NCBI RefSeq assembly: GCF_014643635.1 | Contig: NZ_BMJV01000005.1 | Location: 248,274 to 312,273, forward strand | From: Salipiger pallidus | GTDB taxonomy: Bacteria; Pseudomonadota; Alphaproteobacteria; Rhodobacterales; Rhodobacteraceae | Reading direction: 5' to 3' | Length of the DNA stretch: 64,000 nucleotides | The notes under the pieces: model-generated | What the model was told of the DNA's origin: nothing | Databases searched by the model: none | What the model saw: only the letters and a program-made list of their open reading frames with translations | Shown here: positions 46,113 through 55,492 of the stretch, piece after piece | Layout: every line of letters begins with the position of its first letter | Numbering within the stretch: the stretch's first letter is position 1 | Translations under genes and position numbers: made by a program

Positions 46113-47393
46113 ATGGTCCAGTGGCCCGTGGGCATGGCGATCCTCGCCGCCCTGCTGTTTCTCGGTGTCCCGATCTCCATCGCGCTTGCGGGCGTGGGGC
46201 TGGCCGGGGTTGCCTCGATCATCGGTCTGACTCCGGCGCTGTCACTGCTGGGCTCTGCCTTCTTCGACAATGGCCGGGATTATTCCCTCTCGGTGCTGCC
46301 GCTGTTTCTGATGATGGGCAATTTCGTCGTCCAGTCAGGCATCGCGACCGAGCTTTACAATTCCGCCTACGCCTGGCTGCGTCACCGCAAGGGCGGGCTG
46401 GCGATGGCCACCGTGGTGGCCTGCGGCGCGTTCAGCTCGGTCTGTGGGTCCTCCATGGCGACGGCGGCGACCATGACGCGCATCGCCCTGCCCTCCATGC
46501 GACGCTTCGGCTACCCCGATGCGCTGTCCACCGCCTCGATTGCAGCTGGTGGCACTCTGGGCATCCTGATCCCGCCATCGGTCATCCTGGTGTTCTATGG
46601 CATCCTCACCCAGCAGGACATCGGCAGACTGTTCCTCGCCGGCATCATCCCGGGCCTCATTGGCATCATCGGCTACGCCATCGCCGTGCGGCTCACCATC
46701 GCCTTCGGCGGCATCACCCTGCCCACCGAACCCAAACTGCCCCTTAAGGACCGCATCCATGCTTTGAAAGGCACCGCAGGGGCGCTCGTCCTTTTCACCT
46801 TCGTGATGGGCGGGATCTACCTCGGCGTCTTCACCCCCACCGAAAGTGCCGGCATGGGTGCGGGCGGCGCGCTGCTTCTGGTGCTGCTCTCGGGGCGGTT
46901 CAGCCGCAGCACCATGGTGGCCGTGCTCTACGATACGATGAAGACCACCTCGATGATGTTCTTCATCCTTTTCGGAGCGCTAACCTTCACCAATTATGTG
47001 AACATGTCCGGCATGACGCAGGACATCCAGACCTTCCTGCAGACCTTCGGCGACACGCCGATGACCACGATCCTCGTGATCCTGTGCATCTACCTCGTGC
47101 TGGGCTGCCTGCTGGAAAGCCTGTCGATGATCATGCTCACGGTGCCGGTGTTCTATCCCATCGTAGCCGCTCAGGGAATCGATCTCATCTGGTTCGGCAT
47201 CTTCGTCGTCATGGTGACCGAGATCAGCTACATCACGCCCCCCGTCGGCATGAACGCCTTCGTGCTGAGATCGGTGGTCAAGGACGTGCCCCTGGGCACC
47301 ATCTTCCGTGGCCTTGTCCCCTTCGTCGCCATGGACGTGCTGCGGGTCGCCCTGCTCACCGCGTTCCCGGGGATCGTGCTCCTGCTCACCTGA
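46113..47393 (+). CDS. TRAP transporter large permease (DctM family)
   Basis: 426 residues with about twelve hydrophobic segments. DctM signatures are VLPLFLMMGNFVVQSGIA, ACGAFSSVCGSSMATAATM and GGTLGILIPPSVILVFYG, and EISYITPPVGMNAFVL near the C-terminus. It is the sodium-coupled transport subunit. It ends 90 bases before the convergent oxidase gene, with an inverted copy of the dispersed repeat between. Confidence 0.96.
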   Translation: MVQWPVGMAILAALLFLGVPISIALAGVGLAGVASIIGLTPALSLLGSAFFDNGRDYSLSVLPLFLMMGNFVVQSGIATELYNSAYAWLRHRKGGLAMATVVACGAFSSVCGSSMATAATMTRIALPSMRRFGYPDALSTASIAAGGTLGILIPPSVILVFYGILTQQDIGRLFLAGIIPGLIGIIGYAIAVRLTIAFGGITLPTEPKLPLKDRIHALKGTAGALVLFTFVMGGIYLGVFTPTESAGMGAGGALLLVLLSGRFSRSTMVAVLYDTMKTTSMMFFILFGALTFTNYVNMSGMTQDIQTFLQTFGDTPMTTILVILCIYLVLGCLLESLSMIMLTVPVFYPIVAAQGIDLIWFGIFVVMVTEISYITPPVGMNAFVLRSVVKDVPLGTIFRGLVPFVAMDVLRVALLTAFPGIVLLLT

Positions 47394-47410
47394 GCACCTC
47401 GCCCCCGTTT

Positions 47411-47473
47411 CCTTTGACTTCAAATATCCCGGGGGTCCGGGGGCAGAGCCCCCGCGCCGCGCGAAGCGCGGCC
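47411..47473 (-). repeat. Dispersed intergenic repeat, copy 3 (inverted)
   Basis: On the plus strand it reads CTTCAAATATCCCGGGGGTC, then GGGGGC-AGA-GCCCCC and CCGCGC-GAA-GCGCGG. It fills the space between two convergent genes and could form a bidirectional transcript end. It matches copy 2 in reverse order, with GGGATATTTGAAG in place of GGCGTATTTTCC. Confidence 0.7.
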
Positions 47474-47486
47474 ACCCCACGGATCA

Positions 47487-48854
47487 TCAGGGCACAAGCT
47501 TGCCTGGGTTCATCAGCCCCTTCGGATCAAGCGCGGCCTTTATCTGCCCCATGACGTCCCAGCCCTCACCATGCTCTGCGCGCATGAAGGCGGTTTTGCC
47601 CATACCGACGCCATGTTCGCCGGTGCAGGTCCCCCCAAGGGCCAAGGCCCGTTCGGCCATGCGGTCCGACAGGCGCTTGGCCTCCTCAAGTTCCGCCGGC
47701 TGGTCAGGGTCGATCAGCAGGATGGCGTGGAAGTTGCCGTCCCCGACATGCCCCAGGATCGGCCCCGGCACCATGCTCGCGGCGATGTCCGCCTGCGTCT
47801 CCTCGACCGCCTGAGCCAGTTTCGAGATCGGCACGCACATGTCGGTCACCACCGCTCGCGCGCCCTTCCGGGACGCAAGGACCGCGTAATAGCCGTTGTG
47901 CCGAAGCGCCCAGAGCGCCCGGCGCTCCTCCTCGCGGGACGACCAGCGGAACGGCGAGGCGCCATGATCGGCCACGATCTCTGCAAAGCGCTCCGCATCC
48001 TGCGCGACACTCTCGGGCGAGCCGTGGAATTCCACCAGCAGGTGCGGTGCATCGGCCATGGCCATCCCCGAATAGTCCTTGAAGGCCCGCGCCGTGGCGC
48101 TGTCGACGAACTCGATCCGGGCCATGGGAATGCCCATCTGGATGGTCTCCATGACGGCGGTCACCGCGGACTGCATGTCGCCGAAGGCACAGATGCCGGC
48201 GCTCGTCGCCTCAGGCACCCCATGCAGGCGCAGCGTCAGCTCGGTCACAAGGCCAAGCGTGCCCTCCGAGCCGACCATCAGGCCGGTCAGATCATACCCC
48301 GCCGCAGACTTGCGCGCGCGGGTGCCGGTGCGGATCACCCGCCCGTCGGCAAGCACCACCTGCATCCCCAGCACGTTGTCGCGCATAGTCCCATAGCGCA
48401 CGGTGGTGGTGCCGCTGGCCCGGGTCATCGCCATGCCGCCAAGCGACGCGTTCGCGCCGGGATCGACCGGAAAGAACAGGCCAGTGGCCCGCAGCTCTTC
48501 GTTCAGGGCCTCGCGGGTGACACCGGGCTGGACGGTCACGTCCATGTCGGCGGGCCGCACCTCGAGCACGCGGTTCATGCGGCTGAAATCGACGACCACG
48601 CCGCCCCGCACCGCAAGCCCGTGCCCCTCGAGCGAGGTTCCGGCCCCCCAGCCCACCATCGGGCAGTCATGCTCGGCGCAGATCCTGACCAGCGCCTGCA
48701 CCTCTTCGGTGCTGGCGGGATAGGCCACCGCATCGGGCGGCCTGGCCGGAAAATAGGATTCCGACCGCCCATGCAGATCCAGTTCAGACTTGGACCGGGC
48801 GAGCCGTTCGCCTAGGAGAGAAGAAAGAGCGTCGAGGGCCGTTTGCACCGACAT
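47487..48854 (-). CDS. FAD-binding D-lactate/glycolate-type dehydrogenase
   Basis: 455 residues of the FAD-linked oxidase family. The FAD-binding region is VGWGAGTSLEGHGLAVRGG, with VDPGANASLGGMAMTRASG, and the C-terminal motif TCTGEHGVGMGKTAF. It resembles GlcD or cytochrome-type D-lactate dehydrogenase; no GlcE/GlcF genes are adjacent, favouring the single-subunit D-lactate type. GGAGGAA lies six bases before the ATG at 48854; the longer frame upstream enters the divergent CLC promoter. Confidence 0.92.
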   Translation of the reverse strand: MSVQTALDALSSLLGERLARSKSELDLHGRSESYFPARPPDAVAYPASTEEVQALVRICAEHDCPMVGWGAGTSLEGHGLAVRGGVVVDFSRMNRVLEVRPADMDVTVQPGVTREALNEELRATGLFFPVDPGANASLGGMAMTRASGTTTVRYGTMRDNVLGMQVVLADGRVIRTGTRARKSAAGYDLTGLMVGSEGTLGLVTELTLRLHGVPEATSAGICAFGDMQSAVTAVMETIQMGIPMARIEFVDSATARAFKDYSGMAMADAPHLLVEFHGSPESVAQDAERFAEIVADHGASPFRWSSREEERRALWALRHNGYYAVLASRKGARAVVTDMCVPISKLAQAVEETQADIAASMVPGPILGHVGDGNFHAILLIDPDQPAELEEAKRLSDRMAERALALGGTCTGEHGVGMGKTAFMRAEHGEGWDVMGQIKAALDPKGLMNPGKLVP

Positions 48855-48930
48855 GAAGGTTCCTCCGGTAGTACCGGAGCGGACCTTAGCGGCAGCGACG
48901 GGCCAGCGAAAGCCAAAGGGGACAAGAGCG

Positions 48931-50607
48931 ATGTTGCGGGCACTGAGCCGCCAGTTCGCGGAGATGGGCAGCAGCGCGGCGCAGGGCTGGGATCTGCTGC
49001 GGCACAAGGCACCGGGTCAGGTAACCTTCTGGCTCATCGCCCTCGTGGTCGGCATCGCCTCGGGCACCGCCGCGGTGATCTTCCGATTTGCCATCAACCG
49101 CCTGCAGGCCGCGCTGTACGGCACAGAAGACGTGAGCACCCTTGCCACCTTCGCGAGCACCCTGCCTTGGGTCTGGGTGCTGCTGATCCCGGTCTGTGGC
49201 GGGCTGGTGGTGGGCCTCATCGTGCAGTTCATGACGCCGGACGGACGCGTTCGCTCGGTCTCGGACGTCATCGAGGGGGCGGCGCTCAACGATGGCCGGG
49301 TCGAGAAGAAGGCGGGCCTTGCCTCCATGCTGTGCTCGTGGATCACCCTGTCCACGGGCGGCTCTACCGGGCGCGAGGGGCCGGTGGTGCACATCGCCTC
49401 GATGATTTCGAGCTGGGTGTCGAACCTGCTGAGGGTCGACGGCATCACTGGGCGCGATCTTCTGGGCTGCGCCGTGGCCGCCGCCGTTTCGGCCAGCTTC
49501 AACGCCCCCATCGCCGGTGCGCTCTTCGGGCTCGAGGTGGTGCTGCGCCACTTCGCCCTGCACGCCTTTGCCCCCATCGTAGTCGCGAGCGCCGCCGGAA
49601 CGGTGGTCAACCGGCTGGCTTTCGGGGACGTGACCGAATTCCTGCTGCCCGGCACCACGACGGTGGAGTTCTACCTCGAGCTGCCCGCCTTCTTCCTCAT
49701 GGGCCTTGTCTGTGGTCTGGTGGCGGTGGCCATGATGCGGGCGATCTTCTGGGCCGATGACCTCGGCACGTCGCTGCAGCGGCGCATGTCTCTGCCGCAT
49801 TTCCTGCGCCCTGCCGTGGCCGGGCTGATGCTGGGGGTCATCGCTATCGCATTCCCGCACATCATCGGCGTCGGGTACGAGACCACCTCGCGCGCCCTGA
49901 GCGGTGCACTGGGTCTGCGCGAGGTGCTGATATTCGCGGTCGTCAAGGTGGCCGCCGTATCGATCACCATGGCGGGGCGCATGGGGGGCGGCGTATTCTC
50001 ACCCTCGCTGATGGTGGGGGCGCTGACCGGGCTGGCCTTCGGCCATATCGCCACCGGGCTTTTCCCCGACCAGAGCAGCGCCTTCACACTCTACGCCCTT
50101 GCTGGCATGGGCGCGGTTGCGGCGGCGGTGCTCGGCGCGCCGATTTCGACCACGCTCATCGTGTTTGAACTGACGGGGGACTGGCAGACCGGCCTTGCGG
50201 TGATGGTGTCGGTGTCCATGTCCACGGCGCTGGCCTCGCGCCTCGTGCACCGCAGTTTCTTCCTCAGCCAGATCGAACGGCGCAACGTCCATCTTGCCGC
50301 CGGCCCGCAGGCCTACCTGCTGGCGATGTTCCGGGTGGCCGGGGTGATGCGCAAGCCGGGCGATCCGGGCGCGGCGGACGAGGAAGCCTGCCTTGGCATG
50401 ATCGAACAGGGCCTCTGGGTCCAGACCTCGGCCACGCTGGAAACCGCCCTGCCGCGTTTCGACAAGTCCGGCGTCGCCTACCTGCCGGTGGTGACTCTCG
50501 AGGGAGATGACCAGACCCCGGTTCTGCAGGGGGCACTTTTCCACGTGGACGCGCTCAAGGCCTATAACCGCGCCCTTGCTGCCACCGCCGCCGAAGAGCA
50601 TTCATGA
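48931..50607 (+). CDS. CLC-family chloride channel/transporter
   Basis: A 558-residue polytopic protein. The gating glutamate is in STGGSTGREGPVVH (Glu149). The first selectivity loop reads RSVSDVIEGAAL instead of GSGIPEIEGAL but keeps a serine. The later loop GRMGGGVFSPSLMVGALTG is normal. In the segment NAPIAGALFGLEVVL, the residue aligned with the proton-path glutamate of E. coli ClC-ec1 is valine, as in CLC channels. The C-terminal 100 residues form a cytoplasmic domain with CBS-like character. It could be a channel or an uncoupled carrier. Confidence 0.9.
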   Translation: MLRALSRQFAEMGSSAAQGWDLLRHKAPGQVTFWLIALVVGIASGTAAVIFRFAINRLQAALYGTEDVSTLATFASTLPWVWVLLIPVCGGLVVGLIVQFMTPDGRVRSVSDVIEGAALNDGRVEKKAGLASMLCSWITLSTGGSTGREGPVVHIASMISSWVSNLLRVDGITGRDLLGCAVAAAVSASFNAPIAGALFGLEVVLRHFALHAFAPIVVASAAGTVVNRLAFGDVTEFLLPGTTTVEFYLELPAFFLMGLVCGLVAVAMMRAIFWADDLGTSLQRRMSLPHFLRPAVAGLMLGVIAIAFPHIIGVGYETTSRALSGALGLREVLIFAVVKVAAVSITMAGRMGGGVFSPSLMVGALTGLAFGHIATGLFPDQSSAFTLYALAGMGAVAAAVLGAPISTTLIVFELTGDWQTGLAVMVSVSMSTALASRLVHRSFFLSQIERRNVHLAAGPQAYLLAMFRVAGVMRKPGDPGAADEEACLGMIEQGLWVQTSATLETALPRFDKSGVAYLPVVTLEGDDQTPVLQGALFHVDALKAYNRALAATAAEEHS

Positions 50608-50805
50608 TGCATATTCAGGCAGCGCAACGCGGCTGAAACGCCGTGTTCTCAGAAGGTTCCGCCCATGCACGCGCAATTGTACACATTTGCGCGGATTCCC
50701 GCCGACCCCGGAAATTGAGACTTCTCAGAAGCTAACAGATCGTCAAGAAACGTGATGCGCGCTGGAAACAATGGCGCGGGGCAGAAAAAACAATTCGAGG
50801 GACAG

Positions 50806-51375
50806 ATGAGCGTGACCAGCTCCATGAAGGCCAAGTTCGGCCTGCCTGTACTGTGCGTGATGATGTTGGCCACGGCGGCCTGTTCGACGAAACCCGAAAC
50901 GAAATCTGGCCCCGAGATCGCCTACGCGTCTCAGGGCATCGACCTCGACCGCCGCGCCATGGCGCTTCGCGAGGTCAAGGAGTTGCAGTCGAAAGGCGCC
51001 CGCGTATGGTGTGTGCCTTTCGCCCGCAACGCCAGCGGCGTCCAGATCCGCGGCAATGCGAACACCTGGTGGGGCAAGGCCGCCGGCCTCTATGAACGCG
51101 GCAAGGCCCCGTTCGAGGGCGCAGTGATGGCCTTTGCAGCCACCCGCGGCATGCCCATGGGCCACGTGGCCGTGGTGTCCAAGGTGGTGTCGGACCGCGA
51201 GATCCGCATCGACCACGCCAATTGGAGCCGCAACAAGGTGTCTCTGGGCATGTCGGTGATCGATGTTTCCGCCGCCGGCGACTGGTCTTCGGTCAAGCTC
51301 GAAAGCAACCCGGGCGCCTATGGCTCAGCTTACCCGATCAACGGCTTCATCTACCCGCAGACTGCCGGTCTTTGA
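50806..51375 (+). CDS. CHAP-domain lipoprotein
   Basis: 189 residues. A lipobox (LATAAC, Cys26) follows the hydrophobic leader. The CHAP-type amidase core contains GARVWCVPFARNASG (Cys69), a tryptophan-rich NTWWGKAAGLYERG and MGHVAVVSKV (His120). It is probably anchored to the outer membrane facing the periplasm, cleaving peptidoglycan cross-bridges or serving as a regulator. The start at 50806 has CGAGGG before it; an upstream in-frame start at 50752 would give a long hydrophilic leader. A strong terminator follows. Confidence 0.85.
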   Translation: MSVTSSMKAKFGLPVLCVMMLATAACSTKPETKSGPEIAYASQGIDLDRRAMALREVKELQSKGARVWCVPFARNASGVQIRGNANTWWGKAAGLYERGKAPFEGAVMAFAATRGMPMGHVAVVSKVVSDREIRIDHANWSRNKVSLGMSVIDVSAAGDWSSVKLESNPGAYGSAYPINGFIYPQTAGL

Positions 51376-51402
51376 CCCGGCGCCGAGGCGCAGAGGAACA
51401 CG

Positions 51403-51431
51403 AGGGGCGATGCCAAGGCGTCGCCCCTTTT
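51403..51431 (+). terminator. Terminator of the CHAP lipoprotein gene
   Basis: AGGGGCGA pairs with TCGCCCCT around a ten-base loop, followed by TTTTC, 28 bases after the stop. The rest of 51432-51635 shows no gene. Confidence 0.8.
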
Positions 51432-51635
51432 CGTTGCGCTGTCATCAGCCTGCGTCGACGGTGCTCATCGTGCAAGGCGGGATCGGTGGCGCCTCATCAA
51501 GCCACTCGCTGCGCTTGCACCGTCGCGGCCGCGCCTTCTGGGCCTGAGGCCCACCCTCACCCATGGCCTGCGTCTTGAGCGAAGCGACCCTTCGCGTGGC
51601 GCCTGTCCGGTGGTCAGGGTCGGCACCTCGCCGCC

Positions 51636-51665
51636 AAAGAAAAGGGCGGCGCCGCAGCACCGCCC
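51636..51665 (-). terminator. Terminator of the DUF427 gene
   Basis: Read on the minus strand, GGGCGGTGC and GCGCCGCCC form a 9-bp stem (one G-T pair) with the loop TGCG, followed by TTTTCTTT. It lies about 40 bases after the DUF427 stop. Confidence 0.85.
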
Positions 51666-51706
51666 CTGTTCTCTGCACTGGCGGCAATGCCGCCTGTGCC
51701 CGACCT

Positions 51707-52051
51707 TCAGATCTGTTCGACGGCCACACCGTCCTGCACCTCGAAGGCGAGGTAGCCGGCGATCTCGCTGGCCTCGTCGGAAGGTGCCTCGTAGGACCAG
51801 ACCGCGTTCTTGTAGGTTCGGCTTTTGGAGGCGATGTCGAAATGCGTCGCCTGCCCGATCAGCTGGCTTTCCGAGCGGTAAGCGGACGGCTCGAGGAAGG
51901 CCATCGCGATGTCCTCGCGCGGGAAGTAGATGACGTAGGGGCGTTCCCCTTCGGTCAGTTCGATCGCCCGGCTGCTTTCACCAAGCACGGCACCGCCTGC
52001 GCGGATGACCCAGGTGCCCGATGCCGGGCGGATGGAAATTTGTTTCAACAT
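51707..52051 (-). CDS. DUF427-domain protein
   Basis: 114 residues. The pattern TWVIRAGGAVLGESSRAIEL, ERPYVIYFPREDIAMAFL and YKNAVWSYEAPSDEASEIAG is that of DUF427, a small beta-rich cytoplasmic domain of unknown activity. It appears monocistronic, with its own promoter region (52052-52146) and a terminator. Confidence 0.9.
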   Translation of the reverse strand: MLKQISIRPASGTWVIRAGGAVLGESSRAIELTEGERPYVIYFPREDIAMAFLEPSAYRSESQLIGQATHFDIASKSRTYKNAVWSYEAPSDEASEIAGYLAFEVQDGVAVEQI

Positions 52052-52097
52052 GTCTCTGTTCCCCGTGTCCTTGCGGAGCTTATACCAGCCGACCTGT

Positions 52098-52109
52098 CAC
52101 AGTCCTGTG
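52098..52109. promoter_or_regulatory. Palindrome upstream of the DUF427 gene
   Basis: CACAG-TC-CTGTG is a perfect short palindrome about 50 bases before the DUF427 start. On the minus strand it directly follows TTGACA and is followed further on by TATAAG, although their spacing (23 bases) is long for a standard promoter. A regulator site overlapping a promoter is possible. Confidence 0.3.
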
Positions 52110-52146
52110 TCAATTTGCCCGTCCGGTCACCCCGGCAAGGACATTA

Positions 52147-53919
52147 TCACAGCGGCGCGCAGGCCCGCTTCAGCCATTCCGCTTCATTACCCTCGACGAG
52201 GGGGCCGATCCGTTCCAGCACACCGGCGTGGTAGCTGTCGAGCCAGTCACGCTCGGGCTCCGTCAGCAGTTCCTTGCGGATGAGCCGGCGGTCGATCGGC
52301 ACCCATGTGAGGGTCTCGAACCGCAACATGCGGGGGACGACCTGGCCGTTCAGCTCGGGCGCCTCTTCTACCGCGATGAGGTTCTCGATGCGGATACCAT
52401 AAGATCCCTCACGATAGAAGCCCGGTTCGTTGGAAAGGATCATTCCCGGCTCGAATGCGATGGTGCCGCTGCGCGCGATGCGGGCCGGCCCCTCGTGAAC
52501 GCTGAGGTAGCTGCCGACACCATGGCCGGTGCCGTGGCCGTAATCCCAGCCCACATCCCACAGCGCCGCGCGGGCAAGAACGTCGATGTCACGCCCCGCA
52601 AGGCCCTTGGGGAAGCGCAACCGCGACAGGCCGATCATGCCCTTGAGAACACGGGTGAAAGCCTCCTGCTCTTCGTCACCGGGGGTGCCGATAGCGATGG
52701 TGCGGGTGATGTCCGTAGTACCGTCCACGTATTGCCCGCCACTGTCGACCAGCAGCAGCTCACCGTCTTGCGCGGTGCGGTCCGTGTCCTCGGTGACGCG
52801 GTAATGGACGATGGCACCGTTGGGACCACTGCCCGAGATCGTCTCGAACGAGATGTCGCGCAGCGCATTGGTGGCGGTTCGGAACCCTTCGAGTGCCTTC
52901 ACCGCGTCGATTTCCGTAAAGCTGCCGGGGGCCTGCGCATCTACCCAAGCAAGGAAGCGCACCATCGCCGCCCCGTCGCGCAGATGGGCGGCGCGGGCGC
53001 CTTCCAGCTCGGCAGCGTTCTTACGAGCCTTGGGCAGAAGGCAGGGATCGGCGCACTCGATGATCTCGCCCGTGATGGCCTCGGCCACCACCACCGGGCA
53101 GGTCGCGGGGTCAAGCTGCACCCTGCCCCCAAGCGTCGCCACGGCGGCGATGAAGCCTTCGGGCGGCAGCACTTTTACCTTGTCTCCGAGATGGTCGCCC
53201 AACCCTTCGAGCTTGGCGGCGTCCATGAAAAGCTCGACCGTACCGTCCCGGTTCAAAAGCGCAAAGCCATGGGGCACCGGGTTACGGGGAATGTCGGTGC
53301 CTCGGATGTTCAGCAGCCACGCGATGCTGTCGGGCAACGTGATGATGCAGGCCGCCGCCTCGAGACCCTTCGCGAGCCGGTCGATCTTGGCCTCGTGCGC
53401 CTCACCCGCCAGGTCAAGAGGCTGTGCGGCAACCGCGCCCGCGGGGGCCTCGGGCTGGTCGTCCCAGATGCGGTCCACGAGATTGTCACAGCGGTGCAGG
53501 GTCACGCCGTCCAGCGCGTCCTCGAGCCTGCGGATCTGGTCAAGAGAGAACAGCCACGGATCGAAGCCGAGGTCGCCCCCCTCGGGGAGGTTGTCGGCGA
53601 TCCATTCCGCAAGGCCCACCTCGGGCCAGTCCACCGGGGTGTAAACATCGGCGACCTGCGTCTTGACCTGCACCCGGTAACGGCTGTCTACGAAAACGCC
53701 CGCCTTGGCCTGCAGAGCCACGCAATAGCCCGCAGAGCCGGTGAAGCCCGTGAGCCACGCCAGCCGGTCGTCATGCGGGGCGACATATTCACCCTGATAG
53801 GCGTCAGCGCGGGGCACGAGGAAGCCTGCCAGCCCCTCGGCCTCCATCTCGCGGCGCAGCGCGGCAAGGCGGGGTGGCCCCTGTTCGGGGCGGGCGGTCT
53901 GGCTGAAATCCTGGAACAT
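52147..53919 (-). CDS. Aminopeptidase P family metallopeptidase
   Basis: 590 residues in the three-domain layout of the large Xaa-Pro aminopeptidases. Two creatinase-like N-terminal domains (VPRADAYQGEYVAPHDDRLA and RGTDIPRNPVPHGFALL) precede a pita-bread catalytic domain. Metal ligands are in LLLVDSGGQYVDGTTDITRT, the GHGTGHGVGSYLSVHEGP block, SNEPGFYREG and GIRIENL. It removes N-terminal residues before proline. It is cytoplasmic, without a signal peptide. It lies between the DUF427 gene and trpB, with no functional link evident. Confidence 0.94.
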   Translation of the reverse strand: MFQDFSQTARPEQGPPRLAALRREMEAEGLAGFLVPRADAYQGEYVAPHDDRLAWLTGFTGSAGYCVALQAKAGVFVDSRYRVQVKTQVADVYTPVDWPEVGLAEWIADNLPEGGDLGFDPWLFSLDQIRRLEDALDGVTLHRCDNLVDRIWDDQPEAPAGAVAAQPLDLAGEAHEAKIDRLAKGLEAAACIITLPDSIAWLLNIRGTDIPRNPVPHGFALLNRDGTVELFMDAAKLEGLGDHLGDKVKVLPPEGFIAAVATLGGRVQLDPATCPVVVAEAITGEIIECADPCLLPKARKNAAELEGARAAHLRDGAAMVRFLAWVDAQAPGSFTEIDAVKALEGFRTATNALRDISFETISGSGPNGAIVHYRVTEDTDRTAQDGELLLVDSGGQYVDGTTDITRTIAIGTPGDEEQEAFTRVLKGMIGLSRLRFPKGLAGRDIDVLARAALWDVGWDYGHGTGHGVGSYLSVHEGPARIARSGTIAFEPGMILSNEPGFYREGSYGIRIENLIAVEEAPELNGQVVPRMLRFETLTWVPIDRRLIRKELLTEPERDWLDSYHAGVLERIGPLVEGNEAEWLKRACAPL

Positions 53920-54000
53920 GTGGCGCCTTTCGAGGTGCTGTCTTGGTGCTGATCCGCCCGGGAACGGGCGGCCACGGCAGCAGGCACGACGGCAGCCCTA

Positions 54001-54034
54001 GAAAGGCCGGGGGCGTGACGGATGCCGCCCCCGG
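54001..54034 (-). terminator. Terminator of trpB
   Basis: On the minus strand CCGGGGGCG and CGCCCCCGG pair around a ten-base loop, followed by a short CTTTC tract, 16 bases after the trpB stop. Confidence 0.75.
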
Positions 54035-54050
54035 ACCCTGCGTCAGGCGG

Positions 54051-55277
54051 TCAGGAGATGTCTTCTCCGAGGTGCTGCGCCACGGCAAAGATATCCTTGT
54101 CGCCGCGCCCGCACATGTTCATCACGATGATGTGGTCCTTGGGCAAAGTCGGCGCGATCTTCATCACCTGCGCCAGCGCGTGGCTGGGTTCGAGCGCGGG
54201 GATGATGCCTTCGGTCCGGCACGAGAACTGGAACGCCTCCAGCGCCTCCTTGTCGGTGATCGACACGTATTCCGCCCGGCCCACATCGTGCAGCCACGCA
54301 TGTTCCGGCCCGATGCCCGGATAATCGAGCCCGGCCGAAATCGAGAAGCCCTCGAGGATCTGTCCGTCGTCGTCCTGAAGAAGGTAGGTGCGGTTGCCGT
54401 GCAGCACGCCCGGGCGCCCGCCGGTAAGCGAAGCGCAATGCTCCATCTTCTCGTCGACGCCCTTGCCCCCGGCCTCGACGCCGATGATCTTCACCGACTT
54501 GTCGTCGAGGAACGGGTAGAACAGGCCCATGGCGTTGGACCCGCCTCCGATGGCGGCGATGATGGTGTCGGGCAGACGCCCCTCGCCTTCCTGCTCGGGC
54601 AGCTGCCAGCGCACCTCCTTGCCGATGATCGACTGAAAGTCTCGGACCATCGCGGGATACGGCGCGGGCCCGGCCACGGTGCCGATGCAGTAGAACGTGT
54701 CACGCACGTTTGTCACCCAGTCGCGCAGCGCGTCGTTCATGGCATCCTTGAGCGTGCCACGACCCGAGGTTACGGGCACCACCTCGGCGCCCAGAAGGCG
54801 CATGCGGAAGACGTTGGGCTGCTGACGCTCCACGTCATGGGCGCCCATGTAGACCACGCATTTCAGGCCGAACTTGGCGCAGACGGTGGCGGTGGCAACG
54901 CCATGCTGGCCCGCGCCGGTTTCCGCGATGATCCGGGTCTTGCCCATGCGGCGGGCAAGGATGATCTGGCCCAGCACGTTGTTGATCTTGTGCGCGCCGG
55001 TGTGGTTCAGTTCATCCCGCTTGAGGTAGATCTTGGCGCCGCCAAGCTCTTCGGTCATGCGGCTGGCATAGTAGAGCGGCGACGGGCGGCCCACGTAGTG
55101 CTTCCACAGATCGTCCATCTCGGCCCAGAAGCTGTCGTCGGTCTTGGCCTTCTCGTATTCGGCCTCGAGCGACAGGATCAGCGGCATCAGGGTCTCGGAC
55201 ACGAAGCGCCCACCGTGAATGCCAAAGCGTCCCTTTTCGTCGGGCCCGTTCATGAAGGAGTTGAAAAGATCGTCCAT
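54051..55277 (-). CDS. trpB: Tryptophan synthase beta chain
   Basis: 408 residues. The PLP lysine is in [13 protein letters not shown] (Lys97), the phosphate-binding loop is [12 protein letters not shown], and [17 protein letters not shown] is the TrpB1 signature. It condenses indole with serine in the last step of tryptophan synthesis, together with TrpA, which is not in this window. The start is the ATG at 55277; the longer frame upstream is not conserved. It has its own terminator and seems to be transcribed alone. Confidence 0.97.
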   Translation of the reverse strand: MDDLFNSFMNGPDEKGRFGIHGGRFVSETLMPLILSLEAEYEKAKTDDSFWAEMDDLWKHYVGRPSPLYYASRMTEELGGAKIYLKRDELNHTGAHKINNVLGQIILARRMGKTRIIAETGAGQHGVATATVCAKFGLKCVVYMGAHDVERQQPNVFRMRLLGAEVVPVTSGRGTLKDAMNDALRDWVTNVRDTFYCIGTVAGPAPYPAMVRDFQSIIGKEVRWQLPEQEGEGRLPDTIIAAIGGGSNAMGLFYPFLDDKSVKIIGVEAGGKGVDEKMEHCASLTGGRPGVLHGNRTYLLQDDDGQILEGFSISAGLDYPGIGPEHAWLHDVGRAEYVSITDKEALEAFQFSCRTEGIIPALEPSHALAQVMKIAPTLPKDHIIVMNMCGRGDKDIFAVAQHLGEDIS

Positions 55278-55492
55278 CGCGCCTCTCCGTGTCGCTTGTC
55301 CGCACAATTGTCTGCACAGTGTACTTGTGCTGCAGTTGCGCCCATGTAAACCGCAGCTCGCACGATTGACCAGCCCCGGCACCGGGCTGGCGGCGATCTT
55401 TGCCGCAAAATCACCGCCCGGGGCGCGTGCGGCTTGCCCGAAACGGCCTGGGCCCCTATAGCCCAACACATCCATCACATCCGGAGGCCGCC

